Shown: piece after piece, positions 40,401 through 51,556 of the stretch
Layout of the letters: each line of letters starts with the position of its first letter
How positions within the stretch are numbered: the first letter of the stretch is position 1
Assembly: GCA_964036665.1 (NCBI GenBank)
Contig: OZ038527.1
Span: forward strand, 15,221,835-15,285,834
Origin: Gordius sp. MW1
Lineage: Eukaryota; Nematomorpha; Gordioida; Gordea; Gordiidae
DNA: 64,000 bases
Reading direction: 5' to 3'
Translations under genes and position numbers: made by a program
Notes under the pieces: generated by a model
Seen by the model: only the letters and a program-made list of their open reading frames with translations
What the model was told of the DNA's origin: nothing
Database searches by the model: none

Positions 40401-43400
40401 AGATATTTTACTCTACTCAAATTTACAATATAAATACTAACGACAAGGTGCTTGATACAAACCAATTTTCTCACATTAAAGTTTTTTAACACGCACTTGA
40501 AAAAATGCAGTTTTGAAGCGATTGCTTTATCTATTAAATATGAGATGATGATGTATATATGTAAATTTTCTATTAAAATAATTTTTAAAATTCTTGTCAG
40601 TTCAAATAAAAAATGCTCTAAGTTTTTAATTAGTTTAAATTATCAAAAATTGCTGTTCATTTATTTCATAACACTCTGCTTTCTTTAACCCTCGAGAGCA
40701 TTCCTGAAAATCCCGAACGCGAGAGCATTTGTGGGGTATATTTGACCCCAACTTCTTATAACTTTAAAGTATTCTTTTTAAACCTTTCAAATTTTAAACA
40801 TGTGTTTATAAAGGTCTTAAGATTGATGGTATAATTTTTGATAAGAATCTAATCAACATTATAAAACTTATTAACGGTTTTCTGGAGCCCCATTTTTATT
40901 TTGGTTATTTTAGAGCTTCACCTCATTTTACCTCTTGACATCATATACCTTAAAATAAATCAAAATAAACGTGATTTTTTATTAAAAGAATGTTCAAAAT
41001 GTATTAAAAACACAAATTGTAAAAGATATTATCAAAATACATTTTTCCCAATAGAAAAAAACTTACGTGAGAGCATTCGTGGGGTACACAGGACCCCTGT
41101 GACCAAAAAGATGCTATATTTTAAAAAGTAGTGGGCAAGTTATAAAATTTTCCTCAAACTTAGTTCTTGGTAAAATATTAGGCTACTGAAAAGGCCAGAT
41201 TCGCTTTTAAACGCGTTTTCTATTTAAGTTTATTACCTCACTAATGCTCTCGAGGGTTAAGCAAACCATGGAGCAACTGTTTTCTAGCTCAAAATAAATT
41301 AAAAAAACGCGATTACTTATCATTATCAGTAACGCATAATGAATTGTCTTCGGCCCGATTTTAAATATCAATTTGCCCAAGCCCATCCGAGATGTTATTT
41401 TTTATATATTGGTATAACCAGAATTTTTTCTCAGAAAAATTTTAGGCTAAGTTTAAATTAATTTTAGCCAAAAAATTGAAAGAATTTGAGTGCAAGTAAT
41501 TCGTAATTTAAAACAAATAGGTTTAAATAAAGAATCCTACTTCACTTTCTCCAATTTAAATATTTGTTTTAATGTAAAATCCAATTTAAAAGTTTTATTA
41601 ATGGTTTAAACTAAATAGGCTTTTTGAATTTTTAAGTTACAATAACCTACTATGGATATTATACTAGAATAAAGTTTGATCAAAACATTGTTATAGACAG
41701 GGAAAAGGGGGACTGGAGTTTAAAAGATATATTATGTACGCCGTAAGAAGTTTATTTTATATCGAGTTGAGTTTATTTAGATCATATTTTACAAGTAATT
41801 AGTTGGCTTGGATATAAGACTCGGGCTCAGACCTCCGATTATATTGCCACATCAGAACCGGTCCAAGCCCGATTGTAAAAAACTGCCTGAGCATGGCCCA
41901 AAACTCTCTCAAGGCAACCCGTGCAGGGCTCTACAGGTCAAAGCTTTTTAATATTTTTGATGTAAATTATAATGTATTCAACCTAAATTTGTTGTTCTCT
42001 AATATGTGGAGCTTTATTTTGTAATAAGGACACTCAATAGGAGAAAAATTTTAAAGACACAATTTTTTCAAATCCCAAATATATATATATATATATTATA
42101 TATACGTATATATATAATATATTACTTCAGAATCACTCTTTTGCTTCCGCAAGAGTTCAACCTCCTCTAAAATTTTAATGCTTGCTTCCACATCGCCTTC
42201 AGCTCCAAGTTGTTCGGCTTGAGCAAGTTTTTGGCCAATCTGTTCATTCATTTCGTGAACTTTATTAGCCTAAATATAATATAAATAGTGCTATAATATA
42301 TCAAACCTTTTCCTGATTATCATCATCAAGTTCTTCTTGTGTTTCTGCTAATTTCCTTTTAGCTATTTCAGTTTTCCTATCACAATCCGAGATAAATGAT
42401 TGCAAATGCTCCATTGTCTTTAATTAAAATAACAAATTATTTGTATCAAATATCCACAATTAAAAAAATTTGAACATTTAATAAATATGAAATCAAAAAA
42501 GATCATGAATCATGTCAATTAATCATGCAATTTACATATTTTAAATTATAAACAAAAAATCCATAAACTTGATAATTTTAATATATAAACATAATAATGC
42601 CAGGAATAAGTCACACTCTTAATTTCAAAAAGTCATTATCAAGTGTTTCAAATTTCATTGAATAAAAATTTATAAATATAAATTAATTATTTAAAAAGAT
42701 ACCTATATTTATGATAGCATTTTATTTAGAAAAAATTAAAACAGGTGCTTTTAAAAATTCCAATTTGGAACATCAATAGATTTTTAAGGGTGAGAACAAT
42801 AACCAGTAAGATAATAAAATTAAAAGCTTACTAAGGATTATTATTCCATTCATGTAATGATAGATTAAAATTATGCTAGAGGCATCTGTTAATATAATAA
42901 AGCATTTTGGCACATTTAATAAAAAATGCAGATATAAAATATAATTCTAAATTTAAAGCTCATACTATAATTAAATATACTTACGTCAATGTCATAAAAA
43001 TAGTCTTTTTTTTTAGATGCCATTTCAAAATCAGCCCTTAGTGCAAGTTTATGTATCTTTGGACAATTTCCAATATCCATTCTCTATAATTAATATAAAT
43101 CGATAAACAAATATTTATATCAAACAAAGCATCATTTGAATTATAATCTTGCTTTTTTGATTATTTGTTTGATAAATTCATATAATGTTAAATACTAAAA
43201 TGTTTATTAATTGATAAAAATAAGTGTTACATTTACTCAAAACCACACATAAAACTAATTCTATTAATACATTTTAGTTACCGTTCCTGCAAGTATATCG
43301 TGGGGACAAGAATTCAAAAGAAAACTTTTGCAAATCATTGAATCACTAAAATGAATTTTTTCTGGGTCCTCACCTAATAAAATCACTACAGTATAATAAT

Positions 43401-43473
43401 ATATATTTATACCATTCCTCTCCGTTCCCATTAATTCATCGAGCATAGCTCTCATTTGTTCATGAGCCGACAT
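37462..43473 (-). CDS. LUC7L: LUC7-like U1 snRNP splicing factor, complete, 7 exons
   Basis: LUC7 proteins are U1 snRNP-associated factors that help choose 5' splice sites. Exons on the minus strand: 43413-43473, 43282-43373, 42985-43083, 42307-42417, 42126-42269, 39663-39943, 37462-37570. All introns are GT-AG and all junctions in phase; the product is 298 residues. The start MSAHEQMRAMLDELMG matches the family N-terminus. Zinc finger 1 is CCCH (C35, C43, C58, H62); residues 85-170 look like the family coiled coil; zinc finger 2 is C189-x2-C192...H208-x5-H214 within KLRVCEICSAYLGIHDNERR. The tail is Arg/Ser- and Lys/His-rich (KHKHKHKHHHKK...), shorter than the human RS tail. Intron 1 is 39 bases; the last two are about 2.2 and 2.1 kb and carry MITEs at 40689-41256 and 39374-39646. 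No lesion seen. Confidence 0.97.
39374..39646. mobile_element. MITE next to the LUC7L 5' splice site
   Basis: Inverted ends: CGGTGCCATATCAACTCGCC on the left and the complement of GCAAGTTGACGGGCCACCG on the right, each followed inward by CATCTTGCCGAATT or its complement. It is the same family as 24057-24296. It lies in the last LUC7L intron, 16 bases from the splice donor (exon ends at 39663). No clear 8-base duplication was found here. Confidence 0.75.
40689..41256. mobile_element. piggyBac-type MITE in a LUC7L intron
   Basis: Flanked by TTAA at 40685-40688 and 41257-41260, the piggyBac target. The perfect 14-base terminal inverted repeats are CCCTCGAGAGCATT (40689-40702) and AATGCTCTCGAGGG (41243-41256). 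Subterminal repeats GAGAGCATTTGTGGGG (about 40722) and GAGAGCATTCGTGGGG (about 41069) follow. No transposase is encoded in 568 bases. Confidence 0.92.
41740..41937. mobile_element. Right end of a hAT-type MITE like 58268-58880
   Basis: ATCGAGTTGAGTTTATTTAG and the following TCATATTTTA match 58697-58728. The end CCGTGCAGGGCTCTA (41923-41937) matches the right terminus of the 58-kb element. The left end could not be placed. Confidence 0.6.
42080..42124. repeat. AT-dinucleotide palindromic repeat at a LUC7L splice donor
   Basis: An (AT)n-rich, nearly self-complementary run (ATATATACGTATATATATAA) ends directly at the donor of LUC7L exon 5 (exon end 42126). Confidence 0.7.
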
Positions 43474-44020
43474 TTTACACGTTTTCTCTTATAATGGCAA
43501 AATGGTACACAACCTCCCAAGCAAAACTTCTAAAATTCATTTTTTGCTAATTCTTCCCACAATTTCATAAAATTTAATAATTTCCCAGGTCATTGCGTTG
43601 TGCTCGTCATTGACAATGTCCAAAAAAAGTTGCACAAATAGACAACGACACTTAAGATATAAAAAGTCATTATATCATATTTACTCTTTAATTGGTAACA
43701 GGCTTATATATGGTAAAAAAACGGGCTTAGTTTATGGTAAAGTTGAAGTAAGAATGGTTAAACAATAGGAGAAAAACTTGTGGGTAATAATAACATTGTA
43801 GCAAAAAATATTAAGGTAAAAAGTGTGTTTACGATAGAAGGATCAAGCATTTGAAAAAAACATGGTTCCGGCTGCCACGGGTGGATAAAAAGTATATAGA
43901 AACCATCTAGAATGCTTGAGAAATTTTCACGCAAAATCTGAGAGCAGACGGTCTAGGACTTTCGGAGAGCCACAAAGAATCGCTCATTACATTTTTGTAT
44001 ATATAGATGATGTGAAAAGC
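43474..44020. other. Upstream region of LUC7L
   Basis: AT-rich 5' flank of the minus-strand LUC7L gene. It presumably contains its promoter; no specific element can be named. Confidence 0.4.
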
Positions 44021-44027
44021 CATGGGC

Positions 44028-44178
44028 GTAGCCAAGGAGGGGGGCAGGGAGGGGTGACTGCCCCCCTTTAAATCTAGAAATTTGTTGAAATTTCTTAAAA
44101 TTATTCCTTAATTTTCAAAATAATGATATTGCCCCTCCCCTAATCATTACTGCCCCCCCCCTCTAATCCCAATGCTCG
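44028..44178. mobile_element. GGCGTAGCCA-family MITE
   Basis: It starts GGGCGTAGCCAAGGAGGGGGGC and ends with the CCCCCTCTAATCCCAATGCTC type, with a central AATTTGTTGAAATTTCTTAA. Its relatives at 44894-45050 and 61140-61280 share these words in one or the other orientation. No coding content. Confidence 0.65.
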
Positions 44179-44189
44179 CTGCGCTTATT

Positions 44190-44335
44190 AGTGTTTTGAT
44201 CTTGTCTCGGTCTCGAAAGAAAAATCTCGTCTCGTCCGTGTGCGATTATGAGAATCTCGTCTCGTTGCGGGCTAGAAGAATCTCGGTCTCGTCTCAACGA
44301 GAAATCTCGACACGTCTCGACTTTAAATTTTTTTT
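44190..44335. repeat. TCTCGTCTCG-type simple repeat
   Basis: Degenerate array of TCTCG/CGAGA words (AATCTCGTCTCG repeated with spacers), as at about 12820-12905 and 24840-24915. Confidence 0.65.
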
Positions 44336-44893
44336 ATACTATATCGGTTTTTTCCCTGTAATCATAAAGAGAAATTAAAAAAATTTAGATGGCTAACTAT
44401 TTTTTTATTTAAAATTTAATGAGCGTGTTAATATCGCTTGAGCTACTTTAATACATATCATCCGTTCTAGATTTATATCTGTTAGAATTTCTAACTTCAA
44501 ATTAAATTTAATAATATGAAGACATGTTATTATTACGCTTGTACACCTTGTTACAAAATTGTATAGAGTTACTTACAAATTATTACAAACTATAGAATAG
44601 GTAGATTAAAAATCATTAAATTTTTAAAGCTATCCTGTCTGCCACGACATGCAAAAATAGTTCAATTAATAAAAGTTATTTAAAATTTTGGACACATTAA
44701 ATTAAGGTTGTTTCTATTTAACATAATTGCCTATACTACAAAAAGACACTGCGAATTAAAAAGCTTACAGACGATGCTACTCAGTAAAGAGTAGTTAAAG
44801 ATAGTAAATTAATTAGGTAAATGGTTAGGTTGCCCTATAGTTATAGAGTCTTAGCAAATTAAACCCTTTAAGGATGTAAATTTTATCAGAGGG

Positions 44894-45050
44894 TCATGGG
44901 CGTAGCCAGCATTGAGATTGGAGGGGGGCAATTATAATTTAGGAAGGGGCAAAATGTTCATTTTTTGAAATTTTGGCCATAAATTTCAGCAAATTTTGGG
45001 ATTTAAAATGAGACATCCACCCCTCCCTGCCCCCCCCCCTGGCTACACCG
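44894..45050. mobile_element. GGCGTAGCCA-family MITE
   Basis: GGGCGTAGCCAGCATTGAG at the left and GCCCCCCCCCTGGCTACACC at the right form short inverted ends. The interior has GGGGCAAAATGTTCATTTTT and AATTTTGGCCATAAATTTCA. Confidence 0.7.
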
Positions 45051-45054
45051 ATGA

Positions 45055-46670
45055 ACTGGGTTGATTTTTTTTGTAAAAACGTTTGTTACGATTTGTTCTC
45101 ATCTGAAAGCGACGTTTTGGATGATATTACAACTGAAATTGGTTTTAGATTAATTTCACTATAAAGATTAAAGATTGAAATGTGTCTAGGTCATTGATGA
45201 CCTAAAATAATATGCATAACATTTAGAATCTTTGATGATCTGTAATATAGAGCCTTATGAGACCTTGCGTTTTTACGTTTACTCATATTATTATAATATT
45301 GCATGCATCACTCTGTACTTTCGACGTTCTGTACAGGTCAGACGGGTGGGGCAAACATATAGACCACAATTCGTTGATTATTTATCTATAACTCATTGTG
45401 GAATATTTTAAGAGGGAGAACACCCTGGGTATATAGTGGATGCTTATCCTAATCCAAACTATATTTGTTTTTTTATTAATATGAAACATAATATAATTAT
45501 CTTAGGCGCCTCAAATAATTATTTACTCTTAATGGCTCAATCTTAAACGAAAATTAAAAGGACCTATAGAAATAATTTTAAATTTTGCTATAATGTTTCT
45601 TATTAATTACCTTTGGTTAATCAGGAATAATATTAACTGTGAGTTAATATTCAACTTAGGCGCCATAATTTATTTTGTTTGAATCATAGACTAGATAGAC
45701 TGCTCATGCCATATGTTGCATATGGTTAATTGTGTGTCAAATTTTCCTCCATTTTGAGGAGGGCAACTGGTGTATTTTTAACCATGTAATATTGCCCTAT
45801 AACAGTCAATTTACCTTCCTCACTAGTTTATAAATTAAAACGAACGTCAATATAATATTATACAAAATAGCAATTAATATTGGCGCAAAATTATTAAACA
45901 AACTTTAATCGCATTTTTTACATTTTTAATTTTTATGTATTTTTAAAATGATATTTATTTTAAAATGCTGTTTTTGATTTCTACCCAATTCAGTATTTTT
46001 TTATTTACCTTTTAAAAATATTTAATTTACGAAAATTACGAATTTCTATATGATCAAAACTTTACAATGTGCCTTTCAAAATGGTGGAAAAAGGGTACAC
46101 ATTTTGTGCGTTGATGAGCATTCTATCTAGTCTATGGTTTGAATGCAAATTCACGTTCCATTAACAAACAATTAAGTATCAACTAAGCTTATATAATATA
46201 TGTAATAAAATTACATAAAACTTGCAACTCGCGGTTGAACTCGAACAGGAAAGCCTAACAGATGAAATGAGAGTGACACGTTTAATACACAGCTATGTTT
46301 AAACGTGATTTGCTTTTTTGCGTAATCAATTTCACAATAAAATGGAGGAGAATTGGAGGGTCTCAATTTTATAAAAGCTGTAAGAAATTGTCATGGCGTT
46401 TCCGATAATTGCCTTAGAAACTCAAACCCTATAGTTAAAGAACCTGTTTTATTATTTTAAAATATTTTTAAAAACTTTCTACATACAAAATAATTGTTTT
46501 TACCAATAAAAAGTAGTCGTTTTCTCAAAAAAACATGGTAGATGCCGATCTTGACATATAGATATGTTTTGCAATCACCGTAAAAGATAATATCTTGCAT
46601 AAAAATATCCTTATGATATGGTAAATAACAGTTTTGACTATTATTTTGTAATCGGCCAATTTGAACTATA
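45055..46670. other. AT-rich spacer, no gene seen
   Basis: No supported gene or clear repeat. Scattered homopolymers only. Confidence 0.45.
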
Positions 46671-46675
46671 ATATT

Positions 46676-47559
46676 ACAGTTCTACAAGAAAAACATCCCG
46701 CAATCCGACTAATAATTCTGATAGAGGATTTTGCACTGAAAGATAATATGTTTTTAGTTTTTTCTAGGATTACCAGTTTTTTAGATATACGAGGTTAAAA
46801 GTGCCAAAAACGCCTTTTTAAGCCTTTTTCAGGCTATATTGCCACGGCATTTTTAATATTTAGTGAAATATAGTAATATATTCATGTAGATTAAGGTTTT
46901 ATCTATAGGTCCATTATTTTATTTTTTTTATATCACTCTTATATTGAAATTTATAGGCGTTTGCGTAACCCATCTCTCCTTATCCAAATTCGTCTCACGA
47001 TTGGTAAACGGAGTACATTAGAGTTCATACTGCGTACGCGATGTTTACTAACACATCTCTCTCCCTCACCTACTCTCCTCTCTTTCTCTTCCACTCCCGC
47101 CCCCTTCATATGTGCTTGGATAGATATGAGGAGGGAGTGGAGGAGATGGAGAAAGGGAGAGAGATGTGTTAGTAAAAAGCGCGTGTGTAGTATGTACTCT
47201 AATGTACTCCTTTTTCCAGACATAATGGGACGAATTTTGATAAGGGGAAGGGGTTCACAAAAACGCGAATAAATTTAAATATAGAGGTGTAACAAAACAA
47301 TAAATTAATGGACCTATAGATGAAACTTTAATCTACATGAATATATTACTATCTTTCACTAAACATTAAAAATACCATGGCAATATAGCCTCAAAAAGGC
47401 TTAAAAAAAGCATTTTGGGCACCTTCAACCTCGTATATCAAAAAACTAGTAATCGTAGAAAAAAACTAAAAACATATTATTTTTCAGCGGAAAATTCTCT
47501 ATCATAATTATTGGTCGGATTTCGGGATGTGATCACAAAGTCAAAATTGTAGAGCTGTG
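46676..47559. mobile_element. Foldback element, copy 2 (uninterrupted)
   Basis: Inverted arms: ACAGTTCTACAAG and ACATCCCGCAATCCGAC on the left pair with GTCGGATTTCGGGATGTGA and TTGTAGAGCTGT on the right. The mirrored pairing continues inward for about 400 bases per side to a central hairpin (TACTAACACATCTCTCTCCC against GGAGAGAGATGTGTTAGTA). It is homologous to 23716-24783 but lacks the nested MITE. Frames at 46951-47272 are palindrome artefacts. Confidence 0.85.
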
Positions 47560-47644
47560 TAATTAATTTATAGTTAAAAGTCGTAGCAAAACAGAGAAGG
47601 GTGTAATTAATTTATAGTTAAAAGTCGTAGCAAAACAGAGAAGG
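47557..47644 (+). repeat. Perfect 44-base tandem duplication
   Basis: The unit at 47557-47600 is repeated exactly at 47601-47644 (GTGTAATTAATTTATAG...CAGAGAAGG). It starts at the right edge of the foldback element. Confidence 0.95.
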
Positions 47645-47770
47645 GCTTACCTCTTCTAGGAACCCTATAAAAAAGATTCTTAAATTTTAGTCGATAAATA
47701 TTCCATTCATTTAAATAATTCAAATTACCATTAAAATAAACATTTTTAACTTTAAAAGAATAAATATTCT

Positions 47771-47931
47771 TGTAGACTGACGATGTGTAATGTACGCTAA
47801 AGTTCTATGTTGCCTGTGGAGTAAAAAGGACACACCACGTGATTTTATATTTTTGTTCTTTCCTCTAACGTTACTTTTTAACTTATAGAATATCCCATTT
47901 GATTTCCTAATAAATTCAAATATTCCTAACA
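47771..47931 (+). repeat. Left LTR of element 4
   Basis: 161 bases, TGTAGACTGACG...TTCCTAACA. It is shorter than the right LTR, which has a duplicated internal segment and five extra bases near its start. Confidence 0.85.
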
Positions 47932-47962
47932 GTGGCGTCGTGCCTGAATCGTTAGAACCTAC

Positions 47963-48548
47963 ATGGAATTATTCAGATTGGGAGATTCTATTGAAACATT
48001 TCAAATTCAATGCGAGGCCAACATCAAGGCTCAGTCAGGGACGTTATCTGATACCCAGAAAACGTGCATGTTGCTAATTTCTTTATTGGCGTAGGCGTTT
48101 AGAATTATCGCGGACGACGCGTACCCGGACAACCCTACCGAATGGTCGTTCGAAAAAACGACCAAGAGAGCGAAGAAGGTGTTTAAGGGACAGACCTGCC
48201 CTCTTGCGCAAAGATTTATTTTTGGAAATATTCGACAAATGCAGGGGGAGGAGCTGATGCAGTTTATACGCAGGCTCAAGCAAGCCTCAAAAGACTGCGG
48301 TTTTAGTGCGAGGAAGTTAACTGTCAGGATGCTCGATCAGCTGATTCTGGGACTCCACGACCCAACGGTGCAGGCTTCGTTGATGGCCGAGAGGGATCTC
48401 AAATAGGACAAGGCCGTGAAAATCGCCCTAGGTCGGGAGGCAATCGGCGAAGGTCTAAGGACAATGCACAAGCCAGTGGACGAGGCATTTGCGGTCGACT
48501 CGATGAGGAATGACCAGGTTTGGCCACGCGTGAGATATTTTGATTATT
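47963..48548 (+). pseudogene. gag of element 4 (two nonsense codons)
   Basis: From ATG 47963 the frame reads MELFRLGDSIETFQIQCEANI, then a typical retrotransposon Gag core (FKGQTCPLAQRFIFGNIRQMQGEELMQFIRRLK, LGLHDPTVQASLMAERDLK). In-frame stops are TAG at 48092-48094 and TAG at 48404-48406; coding resemblance continues beyond both (VKIALGREAIGEGL). No zinc knuckle is seen before the protease, so that part may be deleted. Gag of this type forms the particle shell. Confidence 0.85.
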
Positions 48549-49190
48549 GATTTATATATTAATAACACTTTAATAACTTTTCTTATGGACACGGGTTCCA
48601 CCGTTACAATCGTGCCGGCCAACTTGTGGAAGGAGCGGTTACCAGTGCAAACAAACCCGAGACCTTCCGTATATGCGTTCGGCGGCAAGGAGACAAAGAT
48701 TATCGGTGGCGTAACAGCCGAGGCCCGTCTAGGATCTACCCGGAAGCGCCTGCGGCTGTTAGTGGCGGATGTAAAGGGACCGTCCTTACTCGGAACGAAT
48801 TGGATAAAAGAGATCGGAAAAGACATATGGGAGCTAGCCACGTGGAATTCGCGAACCGTCATGGAGCGTTACATAGTGAATTTCGTCTAAGAGAAGGCCC
48901 CAAAAGAGCCGCTAGTAACAATAGACACGTGGAAGATATGGTTCGGCGGATGACGGTACAGAAGGGGGCAAATCCGCAAGCGGTAAGGGACATTGAAGAC
49001 GACGTGCCAGTGAAAAACGGGATCAAACCGTTGTTTATCCCAGCACGGCGAGTACCCTTAGCTTGGAGGAGGGAGGTAGAGGAAGAATTGGAAAAGTGGC
49101 TTGATGATGACATAATTGAGCCGGTGGAATTTTCGCGCTGGGCAAGCCCGTTGGTGCCAGTGCGAAAGAGCGACGACATCACAGACTTAG
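48540..49190 (+). pseudogene. Protease and RT N-terminus of element 4
   Basis: Protease shows FLMDTGSTVTIVPANLW and the flap/C-terminal words LRLLVADVKGPSLLGTNWI (frame 48540-48890). The reading then shifts to the frame holding the start of RT: NGIKPLFIPARRVPLAWRREVEEELEKW, DDDIIEPVEFSRWASPLVPV. The RT frame breaks off after about VPVRKSDD, before any catalytic Asp. Beyond it only CGRCN, a possible integrase finger remnant, is seen. Confidence 0.88.
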
Positions 49191-49235
49191 CAAAGAATTG
49201 CGGGAGGTGCAACTCCACGGTCGCCGCAACAGAAC

Positions 49236-50185
49236 GTGAAACCTTGGACCCAAGTGCTTGTTGATTTATTTGAGCGGGTGCGGGGCAGATCCTATTTAGT
49301 TATGGTAGACAGCGGGACAAAATGGGTGGAGGTATTCGAGATAGGAAATATATCAACCGAAGTTATAATCAATAAGCTGTCAGAAGCATTTGCGAGGTTT
49401 GGAAATCCGCCCTTCCTTGTATCGGATAATGGCCCGAGTTGAGGAGTCAAGACATGCAAGTATTTTGCAAACGTAGGGGAATACACCAAGGGTGGTCAGC
49501 ACCCTACCATCCAGCTTCTAATGGACTAGCAGAGAGGTATGTTCGGTTGGCAAAGGACGCAATAGTCCGCAACGAATACGCCATCGGGTTAAACATGTTC
49601 CTGGAAAATTACAAAGCAACGGTTCACCCAACGACGCGTTTAAGCCCGGCCGAGGGTATGTTCAAAAAAAATCCGAACCGAGTGGGAGGTATTAAGAGAA
49701 CCTATTGCCCCCCAGTGGAGAGATACAGGAAAGGCACGAGTGTTTGACGGCGGAAATTCAGTATGGGTGCGTATGTTTCTGGGGCCCGATAAATGGGTGG
49801 AGGGCACCATTATTTCCAAGCGCGGGGCGCGCTCGTTCGATGTTAGGGCCCTAAGGAGAAGTCATCATCGACATTTAAATCAGTTGAGACCAAGGAAAAT
49901 TTTGGGCTGGACAATGGTTGGACATGTAAATGGATGGCCGAACCGGGATACGCTCGCGCCATGGCAAATGAGCCAATAAATGTAAGCTCCTTGCCAAAGG
50001 CGTCCAGTCAAGGTTCCCTGCCAATGATTTCTAATGACATGCCTCTACAGAATCGGGTGAAAACAATGCTCTTCCCATGGCTCTGGAGCTTAACAAGGCC
50101 CCGCCTGAGGTTAGATACCCGCGCCGGGTACGACAGGCCCCAAGCTACCTTAAACATTTTCTTTGTGAAAAGGGGGGAAGTGTAA
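49236..50185 (+). pseudogene. Integrase of element 4 with C-terminal tail
   Basis: The catalytic core is present: WTQVLVDLFERV (first Asp), FLVSDNGPS (second Asp) and HPASNGLAERYVRLAK (Glu). A TGA at 49440-49442 and a one-base shift split it into frames 49236-49442 and 49439-49747. The SH3-like region VWVRMFLGPDKWVEGTI is in frame 49740-49979. A basic C-terminal tail (APPEVRYPRRVRQAPSYLKHFL) ends at the purine tract. All motifs needed to assign a Gypsy integrase are visible, but the gene is broken. Confidence 0.88.
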
Positions 50186-50389
50186 GGATAACTGACGATG
50201 TGTAATGTACGCTAAAGTTCTATGTTGCCCGTGGAGTAAAAAGGATACACCACGTGATTTTATATTTTTGTTCTTTCCTCTCGCGTGTAACTTGTTAACG
50301 TATGTTCTATCCCGTTTGTTCTTTCTCGCGGGTTACTTGTTAACGTATGGAATATCCCATTTGATTTCCTAATAAATTCAAATAGTCCT
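50181..50389 (+). repeat. Right LTR of element 4
   Basis: About 209 bases. The internal segment around TTGTTCTTTC...CTTGTTAACGTATG occurs twice in tandem. It begins directly after the purine tract. The 3' boundary is approximate because the last bases differ from the left LTR. Confidence 0.8.
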
Positions 50390-50394
50390 GTGGT

Positions 50395-51247
50395 GTCCTC
50401 CACCCCCTTACGCCCTACCCCCTTACTTGTGCGCTATCCAAATTTTATATATTCATTCACCCCCCCCCCAGACATATACACACATACGCCTAAATTTCAT
50501 TCTACTCTTGTTTATAATGAGTCACTATGATGAGTCACGTTTTGTTAGTATCTCTACCCATCATTATCTATTTATTATTACCGTTCTTTAGCGATTATTA
50601 ATTGCCTCGCTAAAACACATATATATTTTTCTAGGTTAATTATGATTCGGAAAAAGATGTAAAACAGAAAATAAGAATTAATATTATTTTCGCGGAAATT
50701 TTGTTGTCGTGGTAGTTTTGTAAGCAAATAAAAAAAAATTACTCGCAGTCGCTTAAATAAATAAATTAATTTATGGGTACAATTGAACAAAACAGAATTA
50801 CCCTTAATTCCTCAATAAATTCTTTAAAACCTATTATGTGGATTTATTAAGTCCTAACAATTTTAAATTGCTTTTGTTCTTTTAGGCTTATTGGAAAATT
50901 TTGATGATATGCACAAACGAAAGTTAAGGTGTTTCGTGATGACATTATAAGCATTTTTTAGATGCCTTTAAGAGTACATTTTAAGCTATTGATTATTGTT
51001 ATCGCTTTGATAAAGATATGTTAGGATTTAAAATTTATATTGCTAATAAAAAACTTTGGAAAGATTTATATTATGTCAACATTAAAAAATGAAAGAGTCT
51101 ATTGACTTGTCCGATGTATCTAAACGTTCTACAGGTTTAAGATAAAATAATACCGGGGTATTTGTAGACAATTCTAGGCTTTAGAGCTTTCTCGTTTTTA
51201 ACACATATGATAAATAGCGAGAAAAAATATTATGCTTAGATGCACTA
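50395..51247. other. Spacer between two Gypsy elements
   Basis: AT-rich with a C-run at 50461-50469. No gene seen. Confidence 0.5.
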
Positions 51248-51251
51248 TACT

Positions 51252-51530
51252 TATCGAGAAGTGAATACCAGGTTATAAAGTAATAAGTACTTTATTAAAT
51301 ATCCAAATAAAAGATAAACGTTTGCGAGAAAAGTAAGTAAGTTAGGAGTGTTTAAACTCATTTATATAATCGCGAATTAATTGAATAAATCTATTACATT
51401 TAGTGGTGAATCCGCAAGGTATTTGTTAATGGTTAATTAACGTCGCGAAGTAGTAAGGTAATGTAAATGAGTCAATTAAGTTTCAAGACATAAGTAATAC
51501 GCTGCGAGGAATATAGTAATTGACGCAACA
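51252..51530 (-). repeat. 3' LTR of element 2
   Basis: 279 bases, TGTTGCGTC...CTCGATA in element orientation, paired with 55603-55881. Confidence 0.95.
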
Positions 51531-51556
51531 AATATTCCGCTGGGTAAAAATGGAGT

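Larger units (their letters stand above)
47771..50389 (+). mobile_element. Gypsy LTR retrotransposon with internal deletion (element 4)
   Basis: A plus-strand element with LTRs 47771-47931 and 50181-50389, starting TGTA and sharing CTGACGATGTGTAATGTACG and downstream words. A primer site beginning TGGCGTCGTGCC follows the left LTR, and a purine tract (AAAAGGGGGGAAG, 50168-50180) precedes the right one. The remaining order is gag, protease, the first residues of RT, then integrase. RT palm, RNase H and most of the integrase zinc finger are missing (junction near 49180). The right LTR carries an internal tandem duplication of about 45 bases (CTTGTTAACGTATG twice). Stops and frameshifts are present. 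Target duplications were not clear. Confidence 0.9.

Noticed and set aside
43264-43473. A single uninterrupted 69-codon gene
   Set aside because: The middle part (GINIYYYTVVILL) is a 39-base intron read through by chance; splicing it out restores the LUC7L consensus and phase.
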